A DNA stretch of 64,000 bases from Maribacter polysiphoniae (GCF_003148665.1 NZ_QGGQ01000001.1:203762-267761); one strand, 5' to 3'; counted from the stretch's first letter, positions 36,868 through 46,025 are shown. Program-made: numbers and translations. The notes: generated from the letters alone by a model not told the origin.

Positions 36868-37737
36868 TTATTTAAAATCTATAAAATCAAGTGGATTTAC
36901 TGGATTTCCATTATCCCATAATTCAAAATGCAAATGGGGCCCTGTGGTAAATTCCCCCGTATTGCCAACGGAAGCGATAACCTCCCCTGCCCGAACGATA
37001 TCACCCTGCACCTTGCTCAATGAACCATTGTGTTTATAAACACTAAGAAGTCCGTCTTTATGTTCCAAAATAATGACATATCCGGTTTCCGCAGTCCATT
37101 CCGAAAAAATGACGATTCCACTGGCCACGGCTTTTATAGGGCTATCCTTAGGAGCGACGATATCAACCGCGAAATGCTTCTTCTCCCTGTCAAAAGAATC
37201 TGAAATTGATCCACTTAAAGGAGGAAACAGCACCAAACTGGATTTATCGCTATTTGTTTCGAATAAGTTATACTTGTCTTCCAAGGCTACCTCAGCCCGT
37301 AGTAGGGAATCTTCCTTAATCGGATGAAGATCAACACTGGAAGGATCTAATTTAAATTGTTCGAACAAAGAATCCCTATTGATCTCATTGTTTTCTATAT
37401 CACCTCTAAGTACCTTTCTGATATTATCTAAATACTTATTGGTATAATTTAAGACGTTGACCAAAGAGTCCGTTTTATAGGTAAGTTCTGTAGCCTGTCT
37501 CTTTAATTTCGTGGATGAATATCCTGGAATGTATTCCCGAAGTGGCGTGAAGGCAATCAATAATATCGTAAAGCCAATTAAACCTATAATAAAAAGGGAA
37601 CCCGAAACAAATACGTTTAACCGACTTAACTTAAAACTTATTTTTTCCTCAAATGTACTTTCATTAAGAATCACCAAGCGATACTTATGCAGTAGCTTTC
37701 TTTTGATAGCCTTTCTCTTTTTTACTTTTTTAGCCAT
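36868..37737 (-). CDS. M23 family metallopeptidase (membrane-anchored)
   Basis: A 289-residue envelope peptidase. A very basic N-terminus (1-20) is followed by a membrane helix (about 43-64), a helical stretch, and a C-terminal LytM/M23 domain. Zinc ligands His188 and Asp192 (HFAVD) and His270 in HLHFELW are present, with the other His at 268. M23 enzymes cut peptidoglycan cross-links or act as regulators of that. It is divergent from tatA across a gap of 490 bases and leads a minus-strand run with GH3, DUF6909 and the sugar genes. A TAnnTTTG box abuts the start. Confidence 0.92.
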   Translation of the reverse strand: MAKKVKKRKAIKRKLLHKYRLVILNESTFEEKISFKLSRLNVFVSGSLFIIGLIGFTILLIAFTPLREYIPGYSSTKLKRQATELTYKTDSLVNVLNYTNKYLDNIRKVLRGDIENNEINRDSLFEQFKLDPSSVDLHPIKEDSLLRAEVALEDKYNLFETNSDKSSLVLFPPLSGSISDSFDREKKHFAVDIVAPKDSPIKAVASGIVIFSEWTAETGYVIILEHKDGLLSVYKHNGSLSKVQGDIVRAGEVIASVGNTGEFTTGPHLHFELWDNGNPVNPLDFIDFK

Positions 37738-37743
37738 TGTTCA

Positions 37744-37751
37744 CAAAGATA
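37744..37751 (-). promoter_or_regulatory. putative -7 box for the M23 peptidase gene, adjoining the start
   Basis: Minus-strand TATCTTTG ends only six bases before the ATG, so transcription would begin at or near the start codon, giving a leaderless or almost leaderless mRNA. Confidence 0.45.
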
Positions 37752-38198
37752 AACTTAGAATTTAATTTTATGACCATCTTTAAAATTTATAATTGAACAA
37801 GATAGGGCAAAAACTCCCTCTAAATACGTTAATTTATCATTGTTGGTTTATACGCTTAACATTTCACTTTGAAAGTTTTAGGTGGGGTACCTTAGATATT
37901 TACCGGTTATTCGTGATCGAATATCAAATTTAACCAAGATTATCCCTGCCATATTTTTCCAACTTAATTATTCCCTAACAAAAAGTCAATCGCCGCGAAC
38001 TGCCAATAATACTATGGTATAACACTCGTTTACGACAGATTTAATACTAATTGGTATAATATAGGTTTGATTACCATTCACCACCTTAAAATGCCTCATT
38101 GGCAAAGTTTTTATTTTATTAATCTTTATAAAGCACGTATTTAGGAATAAAAAAATGCCCCTTACGTTAATTTTAACAGCAAACTAATAAGTTTTTAG

Positions 38199-38206
38199 TA
38201 CATTTG
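38199..38206 (+). promoter_or_regulatory. putative -7 box for tatA
   Basis: TACATTTG matches TAnnTTTG and lies 21 bases upstream of the tatA ATG at 38228. Confidence 0.45.
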
Positions 38207-38227
38207 TTTTCCATAAAATCATATATT

Positions 38228-38413
38228 ATGACAGCTTTACATATATTTTTGGCAATCGGCCCATGGCAAATAGCAATTGTTGTTTTTGCCGTTCTTCTTT
38301 TATTTGGCGGGAAAAAAATTCCAGAACTTATGCGAGGACTGGGAAGTGGTATAAAGGAATTTAAGGATGCTTCCAAGGAAGATGACAAGATTGAGGAAAA
38401 CACCGAAAAGTAA
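38228..38413 (+). CDS. tatA: twin-arginine translocase subunit TatA/TatE
   Basis: A 61-residue protein counted from the ATG at 38228. One membrane helix (about residues 8-24, [18 protein letters not shown]) is followed by the hinge [20 protein letters not shown], the TatA amphipathic helix, and a short acidic tail. It forms the pore for folded Tat substrates. No tatB or tatC is adjacent, which is usual in Bacteroidota. An ATG 24 bases upstream would add eight residues and overlap the promoter, so the later start is preferred. A strong terminator follows. Confidence 0.92.
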   Translation: MTALHIFLAIGPWQIAIVVFAVLLLFGGKKIPELMRGLGSGIKEFKDASKEDDKIEENTEK

Positions 38414-38754
38414 ACTTTTCGACATTATAATTTAAAACACCCTTGTATGGGTGTTTTTTTTGCTCCAAACCCAGCAAAATACTTAAGGGTATTTTCTAAC
38501 TCCATGGCAAAACAATAGTTCCTTGGCTACCTCCTGATTAGAACCGAATTACCCCACCAACTGCCATTATACACCATTTTAAATGCCTAAATATTAGATG
38601 GCTATCGACGAAAAGCATCAATACACGACAAAAATCCCTCCTTTCACAACAAAAAATATTAGGTAAGGCCAAGAACGCCTAGTTTCGGTCACTAATCCAT
38701 CATTGGATTCGATTACAACCAGACTAATCAAGACGAACTATAGTTTTTGCCCAC
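38414..38754. other. 341-base intergenic region between tatA and the OmpA-family gene
   Basis: Contains the tatA terminator (38434-38461), an AT-rich inverted repeat AAAATAC/GTATTTT at 38476-38495, and a small palindrome AATCCA-TCAT-TGGATT at 38694-38709, about 45 bases upstream of the OmpA-family start. No gene seen. The promoter of the OmpA-family gene probably lies at the 3' end (TATAGTTTTTG near 38740). Confidence 0.45.
38434..38461 (+). terminator. rho-independent terminator of tatA
   Basis: Arms AAAACACCC and GGGTGTTTT with a 6-base loop, followed by a T run. Confidence 0.85.
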
Positions 38755-41229
38755 ATGAAATTCAATATAAACATCCTAGTTATTCCCTTCTTGCTGCTTT
38801 TTTGTTCTAATGTCGGGGCACAGACCGCTCCTTCAACAAAAACGATTCAAGAATACGGTGATCTAGCATCTTCAATTAGCACAGTAGAAAGCACCACGTC
38901 AAACAATTCCACGCTTTTTGAGGAAGCTGCGGAAAAAAATGATATTCCCCATCGGAAACTAACCCATTTAAACATAAAGGACGGGTACTATATTATTGCC
39001 GGTGTTTATTCAAAAAACAGAAATGCCAAAAAGGTGGTAAAAAAGAATAAGAACAAGGGATATGATTCAGGGTATATCCACAATCCCGAGAATAACCTCA
39101 ATTATGTTTATCTAGCCCATTATACCGATTGGAAACCCGCAATTGACGCCTGTACGTCAAACTTGGAGGGACATTACAACAAATCCATATGGATCCTAAA
39201 TAGTGCCTCGTCAACCCCTATCGAAAGCAATGCGCCAATTCCTATGGAGGATGTAACCTATGCCTTATTGGAAAGTCAAAAACCCGCTGATAATGAGTCT
39301 CACTCAGACCCCATAAACAAGAGTAAGTTAATTCAAAAGGCAGATAGTTATTTTGATAAAATGTGGTATGCAGAAGCGGCTGAATTATACGAACAGGCTT
39401 TAAGCAAGGGAGAAAAATACTATTCTTTTGAAATTATCCAAAAAGCAGGAGATGCCCACTATTTTAATACAGATATGGAAAAAGCCTATCACTGGTACAA
39501 CATTTTGTATGAAAAATATGGTAAAGAAATGTCCGCTGATAATATCTTCAAGTATGCACACTCGTTAAAAGGGACAGGGAAATATGCCCGTTCTAAACGA
39601 CTAATGAGGTTATATAATCGTAAGATGAAGGACCCCAATGCGACCATGGCCGATGCGACAAGCCAAAAGGCCTTACCCAACGAAGTCATCTTAGATGAAT
39701 TAAGGAATACAAAACAGGAATTCGATATTCAGAATTTGGCCATAAACTCCAAATATTCAGAATTCGGTCCCATGTTCCACAACGAGGGACAATTGGTTTA
39801 TTCCTCTGCGAACGATACTTCCATTTTTACAACTAGAAAGTACAAATGGAACAATCAGCCCTATTTAGACCTATATGTGGCTAAATTGAATGAAGAATCA
39901 CAGGAGCTCAAGGATGCCCTGAAATTTTCAAAAGCGGTCAACACAAAGTATCATGAAGCGACCGTTACTTTCTCCCCTGATAATGAAACCATGTACTTTA
40001 CCCGTAATAATTATGGTAAGAAACTGAAAAGGGACAATAAAGGTGTAAACCACTTAAAAATATATAGATCGAAGAAAATCGATGGGGAATGGACAACAGC
40101 TACCGAGGTGCCCTTCAATAGCGATAATTATTCCACAGGTCACCCTGCTTTAAGTCCTGATGGCAAAAAACTATATTTTGTGTCGGATATGCCTGGAAGT
40201 ATAGGCCAAACCGATATTTTCGTGGTCGATGTACTCAAAGGAGGCCAGTTTTCAGAGCCCAGAAATCTAGGGCCTGGCATAAATACTGAAAGAAAGGAAA
40301 TGTTTCCTTTCATCAGCAACGAAAAATTATATTTCTCCTCGGATGGCCATGTCAGTCTTGGCGGATTGGATATTTTTGAGGCAGCTATTGATGACGAGGG
40401 TGGTTTCATGGAAGCAAAGAATTTAGGTCAACCGATCAATAGTAAAAAGGATGATTTTTCCTATATCATTAATGAAGAGAACCAAAAAGGATTCTTTGCC
40501 TCCAACAGAATGGGCGGTAAAGGGGATGATGACCTATATTCCTTTAAAAGATTGAAAATCGAGGAAGTTCCTGAAAATCTGAATGCAATAGCAGGGGTAA
40601 TCACCGAACTGGTAACAGGGGATGTAATGCCAAAAACATTGGTGACCTTGCTCGATGAGAATAACATTAAACTAAAAGAAATGGTCGCGAATGAGGATGG
40701 CAGTTTCTTGTTTGAAGATCTTGAAGGAAATACCAAGTACACTATAAAAGTAACAGCCAATGATTACTTCGAAGAAACAGTTGCGGTTTCCACCGAGGAA
40801 AACCAAATGGTCAATACTGAAGTTGCCATGCGCCGATTAAAGGAAATGATCGCTGTCGAAGATGGTATTCGTAAGTTGAAAACCGAAATGATTTATTTTG
40901 ATTTCGACAAGTCCTATATAAAATCCGAATCGGCCAAAGAACTTGATAAATTGGTACAGGTGATGACCGAATATCCTAAAATGGTAATTAAAATCGAATC
41001 ACATACCGACTCCAGAGGTAAGCGGGCCTATAACAAGTATCTGTCCGATAAACGTGCCAAATCAACAAGGGACTATATCATATCCAAAGGAATAGATGCC
41101 AGTAGGATACAAAGTGCCATTGGATATGGAGAAGAAAAATTGATCAATGAATGCGACGGTACGGTGAGGTGTACTGAAGCCTCCCATTTACTTAACCGTA
41201 GATCCGAATTCATTATTGTAGCTATGTAG
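38755..41229 (+). CDS. OmpA-family envelope protein with SPOR-like, TPR, beta-propeller and CRD domains (PorE-like)
   Basis: An 824-residue secreted protein. Signal peptide (1-22, ending VGAQ). A SPOR-like domain at about 76-148 has GYYIIAGVYSKNRNAKKVV and NYVYLAHYTDW. TPR repeats lie at about 195-300. A PD40-type beta-propeller spans about 330-610, with repeats such as HPALSPDGKKLYFVSD and FPFISNEKLYFSSDG. A carboxypeptidase-regulatory-like domain (about 617-690) comes next, then OmpA_C (about 705-824, YFDFDKSYI, SHTDSRG, NRRSEF), which binds peptidoglycan. TPR, propeller, CRD and OmpA_C in this order is the layout of PorE of the type IX secretion system; the SPOR-like domain is an addition. 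A function in secretion or envelope anchoring is inferred. Confidence 0.86.
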   Translation: MKFNINILVIPFLLLFCSNVGAQTAPSTKTIQEYGDLASSISTVESTTSNNSTLFEEAAEKNDIPHRKLTHLNIKDGYYIIAGVYSKNRNAKKVVKKNKNKGYDSGYIHNPENNLNYVYLAHYTDWKPAIDACTSNLEGHYNKSIWILNSASSTPIESNAPIPMEDVTYALLESQKPADNESHSDPINKSKLIQKADSYFDKMWYAEAAELYEQALSKGEKYYSFEIIQKAGDAHYFNTDMEKAYHWYNILYEKYGKEMSADNIFKYAHSLKGTGKYARSKRLMRLYNRKMKDPNATMADATSQKALPNEVILDELRNTKQEFDIQNLAINSKYSEFGPMFHNEGQLVYSSANDTSIFTTRKYKWNNQPYLDLYVAKLNEESQELKDALKFSKAVNTKYHEATVTFSPDNETMYFTRNNYGKKLKRDNKGVNHLKIYRSKKIDGEWTTATEVPFNSDNYSTGHPALSPDGKKLYFVSDMPGSIGQTDIFVVDVLKGGQFSEPRNLGPGINTERKEMFPFISNEKLYFSSDGHVSLGGLDIFEAAIDDEGGFMEAKNLGQPINSKKDDFSYIINEENQKGFFASNRMGGKGDDDLYSFKRLKIEEVPENLNAIAGVITELVTGDVMPKTLVTLLDENNIKLKEMVANEDGSFLFEDLEGNTKYTIKVTANDYFEETVAVSTEENQMVNTEVAMRRLKEMIAVEDGIRKLKTEMIYFDFDKSYIKSESAKELDKLVQVMTEYPKMVIKIESHTDSRGKRAYNKYLSDKRAKSTRDYIISKGIDASRIQSAIGYGEEKLINECDGTVRCTEASHLLNRRSEFIIVAM

Positions 41230-41254
41230 ACCTACCCCCAATCAGAAATTTTCC

Positions 41255-41289
41255 AAACCGTGAATCCTTACCAGTTCACGGTTTTTTTA
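41255..41289 (+). terminator. rho-independent terminator of the OmpA-family gene
   Basis: Arms AAACCGTGAA and TTCACGGTTT with a 10-base loop, then a T run, 26 bases after the stop. Confidence 0.85.
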
Positions 41290-41419
41290 TACCCTACCAC
41301 GACATACACAACAATCTAAGTGCCATTTACAACAAAACCAGCCCTAAATGATACTTAATAAACTGATTATCTGTTGTATATAGAACCAAACACTTTTGTT
41401 TAACCTAAAACCAACCCAC

Positions 41420-41590
41420 ATGAAAAACGTATTATTAATTAAAGAGATTTATTTGGAAGCCTTTCGGAATTTAGGACATGCCCTACTCAAATCTTATTTC
41501 AAGGCCTTTTCCTGGTTCTGTATCGCCAGTTACATTGTAATGCTATACGCATTCATATTTAGGGTGTCTACAGGCTTCGCTTTCGATTAA
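41420..41590 (+). CDS. small membrane peptide, DUF6747-type, copy 1
   Basis: A 56-residue protein from the ATG at 41420. An amphipathic N-terminal helix (LLIKEIYLEAFRNLGHALLK) is followed by an aromatic-rich membrane helix (about residues 30-47, FSWFCIASYIVMLYAF) and the end FRVSTGFAFD. I recall such proteins as flavobacterial family DUF6747, function unknown. A second copy follows at 41830, with 33 of 56 aligned residues identical. Each copy has its own terminator, so each is probably a separate transcript. The upstream in-frame ATG at 41396 adds eight residues without similarity to copy 2 and is rejected. Confidence 0.78.
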   Translation: MKNVLLIKEIYLEAFRNLGHALLKSYFKAFSWFCIASYIVMLYAFIFRVSTGFAFD

Positions 41591-41618
41591 ATTGGCATAT
41601 CCAACCAACCAACCATGG

Positions 41619-41648
41619 AAATGCGCTCATAAGGGCGCATTTTTTTTA
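41619..41648 (+). terminator. rho-independent terminator after membrane peptide copy 1
   Basis: Arms AAATGCGC and GCGCATTT with an 8-base loop and a run of T. Confidence 0.85.
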
Positions 41649-41744
41649 TTTACGTAAATAAGCCTAAAATTATACAGAGGTCATTTAACGTTAATATTTA
41701 CCGTTCATGGGAAGAACATAATTTGGTTTTATTCCTCATCTAAT

Positions 41745-41771
41745 AAAAGGGTATTTCAGCCCTTTTTTTTT
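41745..41771 (+). terminator. second hairpin with T run, upstream of copy 2
   Basis: Arms AAAAGGG and CCCTTTT around an 8-base loop, followed by a run of T. It lies between the two peptide genes with no recognised gene before it, so it may end a short RNA or act as an attenuator. Confidence 0.55.
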
Positions 41772-41829
41772 ATTCCTTAGTCCTAAATAGGGACTTTAGC
41801 GCCATTCACTAATAAAAACCAATGGGCGT

Positions 41830-42006
41830 ATGAACAAATTATTACTTTTGAAGGAGATTTATTTTGAGGCATTTAGAAACTGGAGTAGTCTGTTTTTTAA
41901 AAAATATTTTAAGGTTTTTTCCTGGTTCTGTTTTGCTTTAATCGTACTTGCAATTTATGCATTTGTATTTAGGGTATCCACAGGATTTAGTTTTAGCAAT
42001 TTATAA
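41830..42006 (+). CDS. small membrane peptide, DUF6747-type, copy 2
   Basis: A 58-residue protein. It begins MNKLLLLKEIYFEAFRNW, continues with a membrane helix FSWFCFALIVLAIYAF and ends FRVSTGFSFSNL. The shared pattern with copy 1 (K-E-I-Y-x-E-A-F-R-N, SWFC, YAF-x-FRVSTGF) shows a tandem duplication that has since diverged. The third codon positions differ widely between the copies, so selection on the protein is likely. Function unknown. A very strong bidirectional terminator follows. Confidence 0.78.
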   Translation: MNKLLLLKEIYFEAFRNWSSLFFKKYFKVFSWFCFALIVLAIYAFVFRVSTGFSFSNL

Positions 42007-42023
42007 GGAACCGATATCAAACA

Positions 42024-42058
42024 AAAAAGCCCTGAAACTTAACGTTTCAGGGCTTTTT
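42024..42058. terminator. bidirectional terminator between membrane peptide copy 2 and the DUF4837 gene
   Basis: Perfect 15-base arms (AAAAAGCCCTGAAAC and its complement) around a 5-base loop. A run on the plus strand ends in T and the minus strand likewise, so it serves both convergent genes. Confidence 0.92.
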
Positions 42059-42074
42059 GATTTTAACCGTTAGG

Positions 42075-43061
42075 TTATTCCTTGAATCGCAATGTTTTCA
42101 TGATGGCTTCGAGCTCGAACATGGAATCGCGTTTCTCCGTAGATGGAGCAAAAGTGAAACCTTCTACCACCATTTTCCGATTGTGCTCTTTATCGTTTAC
42201 GATATAGGTTATGAACGGTCCGGCCATAGGATAGTTTTTAATATCCCATAGACCCCGTACCTCCGCAGCCTTGTTTCCTGCAATTTCAGAAGGAAATACC
42301 GAAGGGGAGAATGCCGGTTCAGTGCGCATATGGGTCCTTTTACCAGGAACATCAGGTCCGGGAATATAAAGGCTGCCAATAGAATCACGCATACGGACAA
42401 TATCCTTCACAAAAGTGGAATCGACAGAAAAACTATTCCAAGGCATCGTATAGGCTATTATGTTCATCGTGCCTTTTTGAATCTGCCTTTCGTACCATAC
42501 AAAATTATCCTCAGACTTTACTACCTTGTAGACCGAAGGTATATTCAGGTTTACACCAAACTTATCCTGTAAGTCCTTTTCCTTATTCAAAGACTTTAAA
42601 AAGCGCTGTTGTGCCTCTTTTAGTTCGAGTTCTTTGAATGTACGAATGAATTCCGGGGCTTTCTCCTCTATATTCTCTATAATCTCATCATCGGTTGTTC
42701 CCTTGATAACCGCTACTTTCTGGGGTTGGGAATACATATTGCTTTTGACGTGCGCGAGGTTCAAGGTGTCTTTTTGCACATAGAGCACGTTTCTACTATT
42801 TCGTACGGAGCCTGAAAATACTTCGGGTGGAATCTGTGTAATGGAAAATATAGGTTCATCCATTGTCAAACCCAAGGACGATGCGGCAAAATACTCCCTT
42901 ACCTTGTCACCGACCTTTGACTTCCATGTCTGATTGTCAATTACAACTATCAATGAGTTATACGCTCCAATAGAGCTAGGTAAGTAATTTTTAGTACCGC
43001 TCTCTTTGCAGGAAATAATCATTACAAAAAAAAGGGCGAACAATAACTTAAAGTGTTTCAT
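42075..43061 (-). CDS. DUF4837 family lipoprotein
   Basis: A 328-residue lipoprotein. Its signal ends in the lipobox IISC (Cys18). The body contains YNSLIVVIDNQTWKSKVGD, FSITQIPPEVFSG, and FVWYERQIQKGTMNIIAYTMPW, which fit the DUF4837 family of Bacteroidota. Function unknown; an envelope location is clear from the lipobox. It starts 12 bases after the lytic transglycosylase gene ends, so the two are probably one operon. Confidence 0.85.
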   Translation of the reverse strand: MKHFKLLFALFFVMIISCKESGTKNYLPSSIGAYNSLIVVIDNQTWKSKVGDKVREYFAASSLGLTMDEPIFSITQIPPEVFSGSVRNSRNVLYVQKDTLNLAHVKSNMYSQPQKVAVIKGTTDDEIIENIEEKAPEFIRTFKELELKEAQQRFLKSLNKEKDLQDKFGVNLNIPSVYKVVKSEDNFVWYERQIQKGTMNIIAYTMPWNSFSVDSTFVKDIVRMRDSIGSLYIPGPDVPGKRTHMRTEPAFSPSVFPSEIAGNKAAEVRGLWDIKNYPMAGPFITYIVNDKEHNRKMVVEGFTFAPSTEKRDSMFELEAIMKTLRFKE

Positions 43062-43073
43062 GGGATTTTTTGT

Positions 43074-44717
43074 TTACGATGAACAATTGCACAATTTCAA
43101 TTTCGTGCCAGGTTTTAGATTGTTACCACTAATACCGTTCCATTCTCGTAAATTTTCGATACTAATTCCTGGATATTTTTGTGAAATGGTCCATAATGAA
43201 TCACCACTTTTCACCGTATGTATTTTCGATGCCGGTACCTTTGACGTGCTGGCAACTGTTTTAGCGCCTTTAGAAGCGCTTTTCGAAGCAATTACAGGAT
43301 TCCGTGTGAATATGGTCAAACGTTGGCCAATCCTAAGGTTATTGCTCCTTAAACCGTTCCACCGCTTGATCTGGCTAACACCAACACCATAACGCGCTGC
43401 TATTTTCCCCAAATAATCCCCACTACGTACCTTATACCGTATACGGTCATCAGCCTTTACCAACTGTGGCAAGGGGGATTCCTGGCTTTTAAGCTGCTCT
43501 TTCACATGGGCATAAATGGCCTCTTCATTCGCCACGAATTTACCCATATCCGCCCTTGGTAACCTAAGGGTATATTCCTTTCCTTCCACATAAGGAATGA
43601 TATTCAGTTTATAGGAGGGGTTCAATACTTTCAATTCCTCCACGCCAATACCTACCAATTCCGAGATTTGGTCAAAAGAAATCAAACTTTTAACATGTAC
43701 GGTATCCGTCTCAAAATAGTTCCGATCCACTTTTTTGGCCTTTAAACCATGTTCATCAGCATATTCCAACAAATACATCGTGGCCAAAAAAGCAGGGACA
43801 TAACCCGCGGTTTCACGTGGAAGGTTTCTACGGATGTTCCAATAGTTCTTATATCCCCCAGACCTTCGAATGGCCTTGTTTACATTACCGGGTCCTGAAT
43901 TATAGGCTGCCAATGCCAAATCCCAATCTTCGAAAATACCATAGAGTTTGGATAAGTATTTACAAGCTGCCTCAGTGGATTTAATAGGGTCGCTGCGTTC
44001 ATCGACATAGCTGTTTACATCCAGTTTGTACATTTTACCTGTACCGTACATGAACTGCCATAGCCCTGTTGCTCCTACACGGGATCTTGCTCTTGGATTC
44101 AATGCCGATTCCACAATGGCCAAATATTTCATTTCCAATGGAATGTCATATTTATCCAACTGTTCCTCGAACATGGGAAAATAAAATTGGCTCGCCGTCA
44201 ACATCCGTTCTATAAATCCTCGCTTACGAACCAGGAATGATTTGATCACATTCTCCAAAGATGGATTGTAGGCAACATTGAAAGGTGTTTTTTGGTTCAA
44301 CCTTTCCAATCGCAATTTAAGGGTATCTGTATTAAGGGTATTTTCAACAACCGTGGTCGTATCCAATTCGGATACCATTTCGTACATTTCATCAAAAAGC
44401 GCGGCACTTTCGTACAACTCCTTCATCCAAAGGCTATCGTACTTGGCTGCAATGTCAAGATCCTTTAAATCATAGGACTTCTTGTCTCCTATCGTAACAA
44501 CCGGTAAGCTATTATCGTGAATCGCATTGGATGTTTTGAGGGGTTCCATTTGTTCTACCCCTTCCATATCCTTGGCAAGTGAATCCAAGGGAATATCCTT
44601 GGCCTCAACGATTTTAGCTTGTTCTTCCGAAGTGTGGTTCGCTTCTTGGGAGAATACCGAAATATTCATAAAAACAACCAAAAACAGGTTCAACCACAAA
44701 AATTTATATGAATACAT
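43074..44717 (-). CDS. lytic transglycosylase with two LysM domains (MltD-like)
   Basis: A 547-residue periplasmic enzyme that cleaves peptidoglycan glycan strands. Signal peptide (1-23, ending VFSQ). The SLT domain lies at about 183-310 with catalytic Glu203 in IVESALNP, and GATGLWQFM and LAAYNSGPGNVNKAI follow. A linker of about 100 residues precedes LysM1 (about 423-466, YKVRSGDYLGKIAARYGV) and LysM2 (about 496-541, HTVKSGDSLWTISQKYP). This is the MltD layout. It precedes the DUF4837 gene. A parS-like core (GTTTCACGTGGAA) lies inside it at 43810-43822. Confidence 0.93.
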   Translation of the reverse strand: MYSYKFLWLNLFLVVFMNISVFSQEANHTSEEQAKIVEAKDIPLDSLAKDMEGVEQMEPLKTSNAIHDNSLPVVTIGDKKSYDLKDLDIAAKYDSLWMKELYESAALFDEMYEMVSELDTTTVVENTLNTDTLKLRLERLNQKTPFNVAYNPSLENVIKSFLVRKRGFIERMLTASQFYFPMFEEQLDKYDIPLEMKYLAIVESALNPRARSRVGATGLWQFMYGTGKMYKLDVNSYVDERSDPIKSTEAACKYLSKLYGIFEDWDLALAAYNSGPGNVNKAIRRSGGYKNYWNIRRNLPRETAGYVPAFLATMYLLEYADEHGLKAKKVDRNYFETDTVHVKSLISFDQISELVGIGVEELKVLNPSYKLNIIPYVEGKEYTLRLPRADMGKFVANEEAIYAHVKEQLKSQESPLPQLVKADDRIRYKVRSGDYLGKIAARYGVGVSQIKRWNGLRSNNLRIGQRLTIFTRNPVIASKSASKGAKTVASTSKVPASKIHTVKSGDSLWTISQKYPGISIENLREWNGISGNNLKPGTKLKLCNCSS

Positions 44718-44831
44718 AGGACATTCTTTAGTTATAGGGAACTAACGAAAATCGCATTTTTTTCTGAAAGAATAAAATTTAAAACCTTAAAGTATCGAAT
44801 CCTACCAGAGTCCCGTTTATCGATAACGCCT

Positions 44832-46025
44832 TTAATCCTCTAATATTGCAGCGATTCCGGGCAATGTTTTTCCCTCAAGGCTTTCTAACATGGCCCCTCC
44901 TCCGGTTGAAACATAACTCACTTTATCCTGGAAACCAAATTGCTTGACCGCAGCCACGGAATCACCTCCCCCTACAAGGGAAAATGCCCCATTTTGGGTC
45001 GCTTCATCGATAAAGTTACCGACACTGATGGTACCCTTCGCGAATTTCTCCATCTCAAAGACGCCCACAGGACCATTCCATAAGATCGTTTTACTCTTCA
45101 AAATTACCTCCTTGAAGATTTCAAGTGTCTTTGGACCGGCATCCAACCCTTGCCAACCATCAGGGATCTTATCTACATCCACTACCTGTGTATCGGCATC
45201 ATTGCTGAAGTCGTTCGCAGCCAATACATCAACAGGAATATGAACTTGTACCCCTTTAGCCTTGGCTTGTTCCAAGATGCTCAATGCCAAATCCATTTTG
45301 TCATCCTCACAAATTGAATCCCCAATCGTACCACCTTGTGCCTTAACAAAAGTATAGGTCATACCACCACCTATGATAAGGTGATCTACCTTGTCAAGGA
45401 TGTTCTCTATAATGGTTATTTTAGAGGATACCTTAGCACCACCAAGAATGGCCAATACAGGTTTCTCCCCGGTGCGCATCACCTTCTCGATAGATATTAT
45501 TTCTTTGGCCAACAAATACCCGAAGCATTTTAGACCTGGAAAGAATTGGGCAACTATCGTTGTAGATGCATGTGCCCTATGTGCTGTTCCGAAAGCATCG
45601 TTGACATAAATATCACCTAGTTTTGACAACTGTTTTGCAAACTCCACATCTCCCGATGTTTCCTCACTATGAAAACGAAGGTTTTCCAAAAGAAGGACTT
45701 CCCCCCCTTTTAATTCGGCAACTGCCTCTTCGGCTTTCGAACCAACGCAATCATCAACGAATTTTACTTGTACCCCGATAATCTCGGAAACCTTTCCACA
45801 GATATGTTTTAGGGACATGGCGTCGTTAGGTTGACCTTTGGGTCTGCCCAAATGACTCATTAATACCGCACTACCACCATCTTCCAATATCTTGATTATT
45901 GTTGGTTTTGCGGCTTCAATCCTATTCGTATCGGTTACATTGAATTCCGCATCCAATGGGACGTTGAAATCAACTCGTATCAATGCTTTTTTCTGGTCAA
46001 AATTAAAATCGTCAATCGTCTTCAT
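44832..46025 (-). CDS. pgk: phosphoglycerate kinase
   Basis: A 397-residue glycolytic enzyme. The start is the ATG at 46023-46025 ([21 protein letters not shown]); an upstream in-frame ATG at 46064 would include the promoter. Motifs: [33 protein letters not shown] (substrate arginines and His), [28 protein letters not shown] (nucleotide site) and [13 protein letters not shown] at the end. The gene is alone, with a TAnnTTTG box about 40 bases upstream. Confidence 0.97.
   Translation of the reverse strand: MKTIDDFNFDQKKALIRVDFNVPLDAEFNVTDTNRIEAAKPTIIKILEDGGSAVLMSHLGRPKGQPNDAMSLKHICGKVSEIIGVQVKFVDDCVGSKAEEAVAELKGGEVLLLENLRFHSEETSGDVEFAKQLSKLGDIYVNDAFGTAHRAHASTTIVAQFFPGLKCFGYLLAKEIISIEKVMRTGEKPVLAILGGAKVSSKITIIENILDKVDHLIIGGGMTYTFVKAQGGTIGDSICEDDKMDLALSILEQAKAKGVQVHIPVDVLAANDFSNDADTQVVDVDKIPDGWQGLDAGPKTLEIFKEVILKSKTILWNGPVGVFEMEKFAKGTISVGNFIDEATQNGAFSLVGGGDSVAAVKQFGFQDKVSYVSTGGGAMLESLEGKTLPGIAAILED

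Larger units (their letters stand above)
37738..38227. other. 490-base AT-rich intergenic region between M23 peptidase and tatA
   Basis: No gene seen. It holds the divergent promoters: a -7 box for the M23 gene at 37744-37751 (minus) and one for tatA at 38199-38206 (plus). Another TAnnTTTG match (TAGGTTTG) lies near 38062. No strong hairpin or long repeat was seen. The length is unusual compared with the tight spacing elsewhere. Confidence 0.5.
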
